From assembly GCA_022457155.1 (NCBI GenBank), contig JAJGOT010000309.1, positions 946,501-1,010,500 of the forward strand: DNA of 64,000 nucleotides, read 5' to 3'. Position numbers and translations under genes: made by a program. Shown here in pieces: positions 55,241 through 64,000 of the stretch (the stretch's first letter is position 1; each line of letters starts with the position of its first letter). The stretch is from Cladopsammia gracilis. Lineage: Eukaryota; Cnidaria; Anthozoa; Scleractinia; Dendrophylliidae. A model generated the notes under the pieces. It saw only the letters and a list, made by a program, of their open reading frames with translations. It ran no database searches and was not told where the DNA came from.

Positions 55241-56106
55241 AGATAGGCTGAGCCTAACAGCGTAGCTCTTTGAACAGAAACTTAACTGAAGTGAAAGGTC
55301 GGAAGCACAAGAATAAAATTTACGCCCGGGCTATTTTTTTAATTTTAACAATTCTCAAAAACAGACTTACGCGACCGTTTGCACAGTACATTTAGACCGT
55401 ACAAAAGTTCACAAAAACAACTTTTTCTCCGTCTAGAATACCTAGTACGACTAATTACCGGGGCCAGCCAAAGGCTGGAACCGGTTATAAAATGCAGTCT
55501 GTTCCTTTCGGTTTTTTCAACGTCTCGTTTCCAGTGCCCCGCTTTCCGCTGTGACGAAATCGTTGTCATAGTAACTTTACTTGCTCAGATGCATCGCTGG
55601 TATTCGCCATTTTGAGAAAACCACGAGGCAATGGAGGGCATTGAAGACAAAGATTATAACTTTTTGGGGAACGACAAGTTCGCCAATCTTTACGAGAGAC
55701 GACTACCTCATGAGCGAAAACTTAAGAGTGGACATTTGGAGAGACGTATTTACGAGCGACCACTTAAGAGTGAACCTTTTATCGAGCTCTTGTTACAAAG
55801 CGCTATAGACGTGCCCGTGAACCAAGCAGAATTTCATTGCGATTTCTAAGACGTCTCAAGAACAAGAGTAGCGTGTTAAAAAAGTTTCTCTTCATGTCAC
55901 CTGTTTTTCCAGGTGACATGGGTTGCAAAGATCTCGGATGTTGTGTGGCGTCATACGCGCATGTTTTACGACGGTATACGCGCCCGCGAGTTAGCGCTGT
56001 TCGACGGCGGGTACAACGCGCCCGCGAAACATTCCGCTAGCCTATGGTTCTCTGGTTCTTTGAGTATGGGGCTCCGCGCGGGCCTTCGGCTCGCAGAGCT
56101 CCGCTA
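55240..56106 (+). repeat. Dispersed ~0.87-kb repeat, GC-rich at one end, copy 2
   Basis: Relative of 46505-47645: GAGCCTAACAGCGT, then CTTACGCGACCGTTTGCACA, CGCGCCCGCGAAACATTCCG and the hairpin GCGCGGGCCTTCGGCTCGC. R-unit sequence lies directly on both sides, so it was inserted there. An ORF at 55631-55849 (MEGIEDKDYNFLGNDK) has no recognised domain. Confidence 0.6.
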
Positions 56107-56109
56107 TAA

Positions 56110-56200
56110 ACAAAGTATGTAATTTCATGTCTTTCGCTTGTTATATATTCAAATCTGTAACGTTTTTTCAGCGTCCCATTTTTATCCATTCCGCTTATAC
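56110..56200 (+). repeat. R unit copy
   Basis: AAAGTATGTAATTTCATGTC, TTTCGCTTGTTATATATTCA, AATCTGTAACG, CAGCGTCCCATTTTTATCC. A further copy begins at 56406 and fades at about 56462. The 51-bp minisatellite starts at its end. Confidence 0.75.
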
Positions 56201-57012
56201 AACAACAACAACTGCAGCGCGTGTAGTTGAATCCCAATAACCCGAAGTGTCAACAACAACAACTGCAGCACGTGTAGTTGAATCCCAATAACCCGAAGTG
56301 TCAACAACAACAACTGCAGCAAGTGTAGTTGAATCAGGCCAATGACCCGAGTGTCAACAACAACTGCAGCAAGTGTAGTTGAATCCCAATAACCCGAAGT
56401 GTCAACAAAGTATGTAATTTCATATCTTTCGCTTGTTATATATTCAAGTCTGTAACGTTTTTTCTTTTTTTCTTTTAGTACGGTTATACCCTGTGCCGTT
56501 CGAAATTAATCGGTTAAAAATATATTCCTTACTGTACGATCAGCCTTTCATTTTATTTGTTAACAATTTAACGTTAAGAAAGAGTTCCTTAATAATTTGT
56601 TTTAATTTGCTTATTTAAATAGTGGCGAGGTGACCTCAAAAAAGTTTTTATTGAGTGATTAGACCTCCTTGACTTAAGAGATGATATAAATCAACTAATA
56701 TTTTAAATCATGCAGCAAGTGTAGTTGAATCAGGCCAATGACCCGAGTGTCAACAACAACAACAACTGCAGCAAGTGTAGTTGAATCCCAATAACCCGAA
56801 GTGTCAACAACAACAACTGCAGCACGTGTAGTTGAATCAGGCCAATAACCCGAGTGTCAACAACAACAACTGCAGCGCGTGTAGTTGAATCCCAATAACC
56901 CGAAGTGTCAACAACAACAACTGCAGCACGTGTAGTTGAATCCCAATAACCCGAAGTGTCAACAACAACAACTGCAGCAAGTGTAGTTGAATCAGGCCAA
57001 TGACCCGGCCAA

Positions 57013-58048
57013 TGACCCGAGTAAAGAAGAACTTAATCAGTTCATAACTTCTGTCAATACTTTTCATCCGGCTCTAAAATACACCTGGGAAATTTCTGAA
57101 ACCTCTGTCGCTTTTCTTGACATCAATATTTCGATCAACGGCAACAGTTTATCCACAAGTGTGCACTACAAACCTACAGATTCCCACAGTTATCTGTTAC
57201 ATTCATCCTCACATCCATCACACGTTAAAAACGCCATTCCGTATTCTCAATTTCTCAGACTTCGACGTCTTTGTAGTGATGACGCCGATTTTTCCAACAA
57301 ATCGGAAGAAATGTGCCAGTTTTTCAAGAAACGTGGGTACCCTGACTCTGTTGTTAAAACGGGCCAACAACGTGCACAACAGATCGACAGACAATCAGCA
57401 CTACAAACATCACAGAAGGAAGAGAACGAGAGAATTCCATTCACCCTCACTTTCCACCCACACAATCACACAGTCAAAAGCATCATTTTAAAAAATTTCA
57501 AATTGCTCCAAAACGACCCCGGAACTGGCAGAATTTTTTCACAACCCCCACTAATTTCATTCAAACGTGACAAAAATATAGGCAACTTTCTAGTTACGAG
57601 TACACTGAAATCTGACGATGAACCGGGAACTTTTAAATGCGCACGCACACGATGCAACACTTGTCCTTTCATTCACAACGCCAACAAAATAACGGGACCT
57701 AAACGATCTATTAAAATCACTGATCGTTTTACATGCACCTCCGTAAATGTTATCTACTGCATAACATGTACTTTTTGCAAAAAGATATACATTGGCGAAA
57801 CAGGGAGGAGACTGGGCGACCGTTTTCGAGAACATCTCCGAGACGTTGAAAAAAATGACCAAGACGCATCCAAACCAGTCGCGCGTCATTTCAATCTTGC
57901 TAACCATTCTAAGCAACACATGACAACCTGTGGCGTTTCCCTACACCAGGGCAACACAGAAAGCCGTAAAAACTTAGAACAAAAAATCATCTTTCGAATC
58001 GGCACTCTCAAACCCCACGGAATTAACGAACGCTTTTCATTCAACTAA
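57013..58048 (+). pseudogene. Penelope-like reverse transcriptase C-terminus plus GIY-YIG endonuclease
   Basis: About 345 codons ending TAA at 58046-58048. The frame is open further back to a Met at 56987, but those first residues (MNQANDPANDP) are translated minisatellite. Residues encoded from about 57013 on cover the end of the PLE reverse transcriptase (VAFLDINISINGNSL, HYKPTDSHSYLLHSSSHPSH, RLRRLCSDD), a linker with CARTRCNTCPF, and the GIY-YIG nuclease (VIYCITCTFCKKIYIGETGR, RLGDRFREHL). The catalytic part of the reverse transcriptase is missing, so this is a 5'-truncated, immobile copy, yet no stop or frameshift has accumulated. It is a different PLE family from the fragments at 20234 and 21107. 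Confidence 0.8.
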
Positions 58049-58143
58049 TTTACATTTGTTTTTCACGTCACAAAATTTCCACCAATGGCGGAGCTCCTCC
58101 TACTATATAAAACCACACACTACCCACAATCCCTTGATTCGCT

Positions 58144-58168
58144 CCGACGAAGGGCTAGCGCTCGAAAC
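58144..58168 (+). ncRNA. Hammerhead-like hairpin of the second PLE (candidate)
   Basis: CCGACGAA, then a GGGC/GCTC stem with a 4-nt TAGC loop, then GAAAC. Same layout as the hairpins at 20919 and 40102, with one C in place of the core U. It begins about 95 bases after the stop of the PLE frame. Confidence 0.4.
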
Positions 58169-58597
58169 GTCAGCTTTCTCGAATCTTTTTACGGTGGCTA
58201 ATTTACCTTATCGACTCAGTCGATAAAACCAAATTCTTGTGCTTCACCCCCACCGACGCAGCACCACAGTTTCTCTAGAAACTAACCCCATTCAATGACC
58301 CGAGTGTCAACAACAACAACTGCAGCAAGTGTAGTTGAATCCCAATAACCCGAAGTGTCAACAACAACAACTGCAGCACGTGTAGTTGAATCCCAATAAC
58401 CCGAGTGTCAACAACAACAACTGCAGCACGTGTAGTTGAATCCCAATAACCCGAAGTGTCAACAACAACAACTGCAGCACGTGTAGTTGAATCCCAATAA
58501 CCCGAAGTGTCAACAACAACAACTGCAGCAACAATCTGAGAAATGGCTGAAAATTGCATGCTCCAGTTTGTAAAACAAAGACACTCAAGAACGGCTT

Positions 58598-58747
58598 TAT
58601 TTATTTATTTATTTATTTATTTTTATTTATTTAATTGCACATATACATAGGTAGCATTGGTAGACGCAGCGGTTGTTTTTATCTCAGTCCTAAATATCCT
58701 AGTTAGTTTGATTTGTACATGTGCATGTGTAGATAATTAATATTATT

Positions 58748-58793
<46 letters not shown>
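58598..58793. repeat. (TTTA)n and (TCTA)n microsatellites
   Basis: Perfect tetranucleotide runs at 58598-58634 and 58751-58793. From here to 60190 no gene is seen. Confidence 0.9.
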
Positions 58794-58794
<1 letters not shown>

Positions 58795-59190
58795 GTCTGT
58801 CAGGATAAACACATAACTGCGCATGCTCAGTTGATTTATGGGAAGGAATGGAATAGAGTAAAGCAGTGTTTTAGTACGAGTCAGCGAGAGTTTGAGCTGC
58901 AAGAAATTCAAGTTATCGCCTAGCCTGAGATTCTACAGTAGCATAATTTAATACACAAGAAATATTATATTCACTTTCAAATTTACTTTTAATTTTAACT
59001 AGAAGGTGGTTAATTATACAGCCTTATAGCACGCGCACTCCAGTTGTAGAATGTTACAGTAGCATCAAGTTAACAAAGTTATCGGAATTCTGGGCTCACC
59101 AGATGGTCAGCGGATACCTCAGAATTCGTGTATGCGTGACTGTAAGCGTATCTTACTGATATAAAAATGAAGCAAAAACGATTCGAACGA

Positions 59191-59191
<1 letters not shown>

Positions 59192-59221
<30 letters not shown>

Positions 59222-59234
59222 TATTATTATTATT
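59192..59234. repeat. (ATT)n microsatellite
   Basis: About 14 trinucleotide repeats with one interruption. Confidence 0.9.
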
Positions 59235-59399
59235 TGCAGAGACGACATTTTACTCTTTAAAGCGGACAAAATCAAAACTCTACAAAAATTTAACATTTCA
59301 TTTTTTGTAAATACAAAAAAAAAACAGCGTAGCTTTTAAAGGGTTCTTACACTGTGTCCTTCCAAATGAAGGACACCAAATATTCATTGAGAAACCAGG

Positions 59400-60060
59400 A
59401 GTTCGTAATGCCTAGATTTAAGGACGTTCGCGCAAAAATCTTCTAACGTTGATCTTTTTTATAAAACTTTTGCTGCAGCTAGGTTGTGAGTTGTTCGTGT
59501 CAGAAATGCAAAAAAAATGAGGGGGTCACCGACTTCGTTTCCGAGATAAGATATCTGAAAGGCGACTCTTATTTTGAAAAATTGGTCTTCCTTACGGGGT
59601 GAGACCCCAATGTCTGTTAGTCTAAAAATATTGCAAATAAATCTCTAAAATGCAACTTTCTTTCTCAAATTTTATGCGAGTAGGTCTGTTCAGCAAATTC
59701 ATTCAACTGGTGACGTTTTTCAAAGTAAATTTAATCTTTAAACAACAGCATTTGCAAACTCTGACAGCCGCAAATTGACTGGATTCGATAGAAAAATGGA
59801 AAAAAAAAATTAAACTTCCTCCATTGACTTATTGTCCATTTTTTCACAATCTGTCGAGAAGTGGCAAAGAAAATTATCTATCTAAAAAAAATTAAAGTTC
59901 ACCGACCATCCAAGCGAGTTAAATCTAAGCAAAGTTAAGGCAACGGCTACCAGTCCTTCATGCATGCGCTCATGCATTGCGTGCGCGCGCAGTAAGGATG
60001 CGCATAAACAATTAGCGCGAACGTCCTTAATAAGCTAATTCGGAGTTCTAAAAAACATGT
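59400..60060. other. Possible inverted-end element, no gene
   Basis: TTAAGGACGTTCGCGC at about 59418 and GCGCGAACGTCCTTAA at about 60015 are exact inverted copies about 600 bp apart, marking a likely non-autonomous transposon. The inside is AT-rich and non-coding, with an ATGCATGCGCTCATGCATTGC palindromic patch near the right end. Confidence 0.6.
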
Positions 60061-60189
60061 GCGCACGTCGGGATAAAAACAAGCATTAATCAAAAAATAC
60101 AATAGAATTCAAATTCAACTATTTTAAATAACAAAAGAAGAGAATAATCTCGGGATAAAAACGCATGCCCACTGAACCTATTCTTCAAG

Positions 60190-60575
60190 CTCCGAAATCG
60201 CTTATACGATAACACATGGCAAACATTCCATTAGATACATTGGCCCTAAGTTATGGAGTCTACTGCCTAAAAATATGAGACCTTCCTGCATTATCTGTAT
60301 TTAGGCAGCGTATCAGAAAGCCAGATTTAAATTCCTTACTGGCCGATACTCATTTTATGTAGTACATGATAGACATTTTAGTATTTTATTAAGCTTATAT
60401 ACATTTATAAATATATAGTCACCCGGGTCTCTATTTAATAATCATAGATAGTCATTTGAAATAGTTTTTTTATTAATTCTAGTTGTAACATTATTTAATT
60501 CATAGTGTCCCCATTTGGTGGTTCTTTACTGCCATTTTAGTTTGACAATCAAGTAAAGGTATTGATTTTATTTGA
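60190..60575 (+). mobile_element. LINE 3' end remnant
   Basis: One frame reads THGKHSIRYIGPKLWSLLPK, NMRPSCIICI, stop, AAYQKARFKFLTGRYSFYV: the degraded C-terminal tail typical of LINE polyproteins. A 3' UTR follows, with GTGTCCCCATTTGGTGG and a GATTTTATTTGATTTG tail at about 60575. It is dead. Confidence 0.65.
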
Positions 60576-60654
60576 TTTGAAAAGCTGGACTTTAATTACG
60601 TGTGAAAGGTTTCAGTCACGTGATTTGTTTCCACAAAATATGTCAGTAGAGATT

Positions 60655-62122
60655 CTATTTGCCACGTACTGCTGTCATTTCAATATCTCTTGTCGAGTCG
60701 ACTTCTGACTGATAACTTGCATTTGGCGGCTGAACTGCATTGGGACGCACAACACGATTTTTCATTCGTACGACTTGACTTATTTCAACATCTCTTGTCC
60801 TTCCATTGACTGCTGAATGGTAACTTAAATTTGGCGGCCGTACTGCATTGGGATGCATAATACGATCATACTTTTGTTTGATCACAAATCGAAATCTTCT
60901 GTCTCTAAATGCATAAAGCAGGGGATTGAGAAACGAATTTATGCTTAAACAAAGAGTCGTAAATGAACCCACCAGAATTTCCCTGGTGGACAAAGAAATG
61001 CTCTTAAAACTTTTACCGGCAAATAACCACAGAAGACCAATAAAAACTGGAAGAAGAAAGAAAACTAAATTGCTAACAACCAAGATTAAAATCTTCTTGG
61101 CAATCCTTCCATCTCTTTTAATACCCATCTGATTTCCCGATTTCTTAACGAAAAGGAAAATATGAGCATACATAGGAAGCGTGATTGTGTATAAGAGAAA
61201 TGCCAGGGCTACAAGGCCAGCACTGTAGGCAAATGACATCATTCCCTTATTAGGCTGTATAGGGAGGCAAAAGGTTGTACTGGTATATGTGCCCATGCCG
61301 AGAAAAGGAAGTGAAGCCACCATCACTGTAACTATCCAGGAGACAAGCACACTGTACATGCAAGATTTCGATTTAAACGAAACCTCTGGTCTCATGGAGA
61401 AAATTATTGCGATGTATCGCTCGGTTGTCAGCAGTACTGACGACAAGACAGCGGCCATTTGTCCACAACACCACAGAAATCCAAATAAAGGGCAAAGGCG
61501 ATTCATCCTTCCATGGAAACTTTGATAAGACAATGCATGACGTGAAGACGTTATGGAAAGTGTATATACGCCGACAAGGGAGTCGCTCACAGCCAAATTC
61601 GCTACCAGAAGCATCGAGGGGACTTTTCTGAGGGTTTTTGATGTGAGTGTTGATGTAAATACCACGATGTTAAATATAATTATCAATGGTGCCAAAACAT
61701 ACTCTATATATAAAACACTGTTGGCGCTTTCCCAGCATTGATGCATAGGGGTAATTGTTACCTCGGAGTCAAAGCACTGTATATTGTCCAGTATACACAT
61801 GGGTAGGAACCCATAAGTAGCAAATGTGCGTGACACATGACCAACCACGTATCGATGACCACGACAGTGTAAAGGCGGGTATATGTCATAAGTTCCGTTT
61901 TTCATCTGCGTGACGTTGGGGTGAGTTTCATTCTTTAACAAGATACAGTTGGTACAAGCGTGACTCCATGTCACGTCAGTAATATTTTGAAGTCTTGGTG
62001 ATTGAAGAATGTGCTCTGGTGGTATAAAAGTGTTCTGAGTAACGACTGAAATTGCTTCCAGCGAAGGCACTTCACGAGAAAGATTTCCCTTCCAGATTTT
62101 TAGGTATTTAATCTTGACCTCC
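60655..62122 (-). CDS. LGR-like class A GPCR, last coding exon (hinge and seven-helix domain)
   Basis: The frame runs from a likely splice acceptor (TTTCAAAG, exon from about 62122) to TGA/TAG at 60655. There is no ATG at the front of the seven-helix frame; the codon at 62070 often taken as first is GTG, so the N-terminus is in upstream exons, probably beyond the window. Numbering from 62070: Asn134 (1.50), Asp163 in NLAVSDSLVG, Cys193, ERY 217-219, Trp245, CLPI with Cys268, RIAKKILILVVSN and Pro341 in TM6, NSFLNPLLYAF at 378-388. CLPI, RIAKK and the Cys-rich hinge (HACTNC, C-rich 36-112, several NxT/S sites) resemble leucine-rich-repeat hormone receptors (LGR/relaxin type). The cytoplasmic tail holds a duplicated block (RPPNLSYHSAV..RDVEI / QPPNASYQSEV..RDIEM). 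Ligand unknown. Confidence 0.8.
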
Positions 62123-64000
62123 CTTTGAAATGAAGCACAGAAATCAAGAATATTAATTAGGATTTAATTTGTTTTCTTTTTTTAAGTTTAAACATAAACT
62201 CCTTTGCTGTTGCATACAAACCGTACCTTCATCCCCAAGGGGGAAGGGGTACAAAAAATGTTTGGTGTGGGTGTACGGCCCACATATTGAAACCCAAACC
62301 CATTTTCAGCAGACCTAACCATTTAAACTTTCCTCTTTCGCTATATCCCTGTTCAGACCAAAACCGGCTGCATAGTGGAGTATACCCAACCTAACCCAGA
62401 GTTAATGAAGTTAATGAAAGAAATAACAGTAAGAAATGACAAAAAGTTGCTCCTACTAGAGATTTGCACAAGGAGGCACAAGGCACGCACTTTTAGAGTA
62501 TTGTTTACAAATTACGCATAGGCAGCATGGTTTTTCTTTATAAAATGTCCCATCATTTGGGCGCGCTCAACTTCGCTAAGTGTAGTATTAAAATACTTAC
62601 AGGTATTTTAAATTTGAAAACTGGACGAACGATTCTTTTGGAATGATGGTTATGTTGTCATCAATGACTGTCCTACGGATCAAAGGAAATTATGTATAGC
62701 AGTTGTGTAATGTCATAAATATGTTTTATCATCTTTGATGCTTTATGCAAGTCATTGACCCTTGGGTACATTCGATACTTTTCAGGGACTTCATAGTGTC
62801 AGTGAACTGCTGGACTGATGAACTGCTGGACTGGTGATCGTGAACTGCTACACTGCAATCCTTTTAGCAAATACTTTCCTTTCCTCAGGGGCATCCAACA
62901 AACAATCTTTGGTAAAATGCATTATTTTACTCAAATAAAGTAAAATAAATTATATAAAAGCATTTCCAGGTGTTCTTCTACGTTGATGGGAAAAATATGT
63001 CTGTTTCTCTTTCCCATAGGGGAAATTCCCAGCCAGCTGGAAAAAGAAATGTCTGTTTCCCAGCCAACAATCGTGTTTAAAAATGAATAAATAAAAGAAC
63101 AATAAAAATAAGTACCAAAAGGGGCTTGGGAACTAATGAAACATTAATAGCAACCTATTTGAAGCTTTTGTGTTTATTGTTTTGCTCGAACTTAAACCTG
63201 TTCGGGTCCAGTCTCTAAGTACTGCGTAAATTTGTTTCTGCGAAACTGAACCCTTTTAAGCCGCAAAGTGTCCAACATCACTAAACTTCTCCTCGTAAAA
63301 TCCATACATAATCAAGAGAAAAGGTCAAGAGAATTAATGCAGTTTGTTCTTGCGACTCCTTTCTCAAGTCAGCCAGCGCAAAAATTGTAATTACAATAAA
63401 TTGATATACAGAATATTTTGCCAGCCAGCAAGAATTCCGCTGGGGAACAGATAAAGTGAGGAACAGATTCGTTGGGTGCCCCTGTTTCCTGTTAGCTGGA
63501 ACAAAAATCGGAAAACAAACATCAATCCCATACCTTTTTTTGTTCGCCCTATCTCCAAAGTGATATAAAACGGGCACGTAAAAAAGACTTTCGGGTCGTT
63601 AGGAGTCCGACGGCTATGCCATGCTGGTTAGTCCAAACAAGGACGAAACAGCTGTCCATGGCTGCCACTGCCGGGGTGATATGACTGTGCGCATGCGTAA
63701 GGTATTACCCATACCGCGGAGATGTTTCGTGTGACCTATTGCTTTCAGATGGTTTATTTTGATATAATTCCGTTGCACGTTCGTCAATCCCAGGTTCTGG
63801 TGCAATCCAATTGATTCACATCCGAGCATGAATCGTTTGTTTATCCCCTCAATGGGAAGGCATACAAAATATTTCATTACAATCCCTATTTAGATTGGCT
63901 AAAAGGAAAACAACTTGGCTTTTTAATTTTAAAATTTGTTGAGTAAACTAATGGAAAGAGCACCTGGGATTGATTGACAATTTGAGAAAGATGAGACCTT
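62123..64000. other. Intron or upstream region of the LGR-like receptor, no further exon recognised
   Basis: No leucine-rich-repeat exon is visible on the minus strand up to the right edge. ORFs at 63281-63577 and 63614-63877 show no domain. The stretch near 63620-63720 (AAGGACGAAACAGCTGTCCA, TGGCTGCCACTGCCGGGG) looks like a dispersed repeat, but I cannot confirm this. Confidence 0.35.

Larger units (their letters stand above)
57013..58287 (+). mobile_element. Truncated Penelope-like element between 13-bp repeats of CAATGACCCGAGT
   Basis: The element lies between CAATGACCCGAGT at about 57000 and again at about 58285. It contains the coding fragment to 58048, a 3' flank with a hammerhead-like hairpin (58144), the palindrome TTATCGACTCAGTCGATAA and a CACCCCCACC tail. 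The repeated word is also part of the host minisatellite, so it is either a true target duplication or array homology. Confidence 0.7.
56196..58535. repeat. 51-bp minisatellite in three blocks
   Basis: Unit: CAACAACAACAACTGCAGCA, CGTGTAGTTGAATCCCAATA, ACCCGAAGTGT. Blocks lie at 56196-56410, 56710-57012 and 58288-58535. A variant unit has TCAGGCCAATGACCCGAGTG. The blocks are separated by unique sequence and by a PLE insertion. Frames through it give VVVVDTSGYWDSTTRAA-like peptide repeats, which are artefacts. Confidence 0.9.

Noticed and set aside
56837..58588. Leu/Val-rich minus-strand ORFs in the 56-58 kb region
   Set aside because: They are translations of the 51-bp CAACAACAACTGCAGC minisatellite; the peptide period matches the array.
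60926..61741. Plus-strand ORFs opposite the LGR-like receptor
   Set aside because: Shadows of the minus-strand coding exon, with no domain of their own.
62068..62070. GTG at 62070 as the start of the LGR-like receptor
   Set aside because: Nuclear animal genes rarely start at GTG, and the frame continues upstream to a plausible splice acceptor, so this is an internal codon.
1..64000. tRNA or rRNA genes
   Set aside because: Scanning for B-box-like GGTTCGAATCC and rRNA landmarks gave no match with a paired A-box or a cloverleaf.

Overview
This window looks like nuclear DNA of a cnidarian, most likely a hexacoral such as a stony coral. The genes are animal genes split by GT-AG introns: a Shaker-type potassium channel, calmodulin-like EF-hand proteins with a vertebrate-calmodulin-style ATG-only first exon, and class A GPCRs. 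They lie in AT-rich DNA crowded with short inverted-repeat transposons, Penelope-like elements (PLEs), LINE 3' ends and satellites, and the telomere-type motif present is TTAGGG. The species call is inference; no database was searched.

Layout. 0-1 kb: the 5' coding part of a Kv channel on the minus strand, running off the left edge. 1-6 kb: a foldback element, a minisatellite and the 3' end of a non-LTR retrotransposon. 6-9.2 kb: a three-exon gene for a small secreted cysteine-containing protein. 9.8-12 kb: short arrays. 12.7-17.2 kb and 23.1-27.5 kb: two tandem five-exon calmodulin-like genes on the minus strand. 29.3-35.7 kb: a third, divergent paralogue on the plus strand with the same five-exon architecture, whose second intron holds a 3.5-kb transposon packed with satellite. 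Between the first two lies a 240-bp satellite invaded by a PLE that was later tandemly duplicated.

37-50.5 kb: three closely related short class A GPCRs, two intact on the plus strand and one frameshifted on the minus strand. 47.7-49.1 kb: a 71-bp satellite cut by a 284-bp MITE. 52-58.5 kb: a nest of repeats, in which an ~87-bp unit has been entered by a 1.94-kb element carrying a KDZ-like transposase relic and TTAGGG-type repeats, by a LINE, and by a dispersed ~0.9-kb repeat; beyond them is a 51-bp minisatellite with a PLE. 60.7-62.1 kb: the terminal exon of an LGR-like (leucine-rich-repeat hormone receptor type) GPCR on the minus strand.

Together the genes suggest sensory or excitable-cell signalling (voltage gating, calcium sensing, GPCRs), but nothing shows they are co-regulated. 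The strongest new observations are the reconstructed gene models that simple ORF scans miss (the Kv channel, the secreted protein and the three ATG|GTAAGT calmodulin-like genes), two transposons with 8-bp target duplications and matching terminal asymmetry that carry satellites inside them, and hammerhead-like hairpins attached to PLE fragments.
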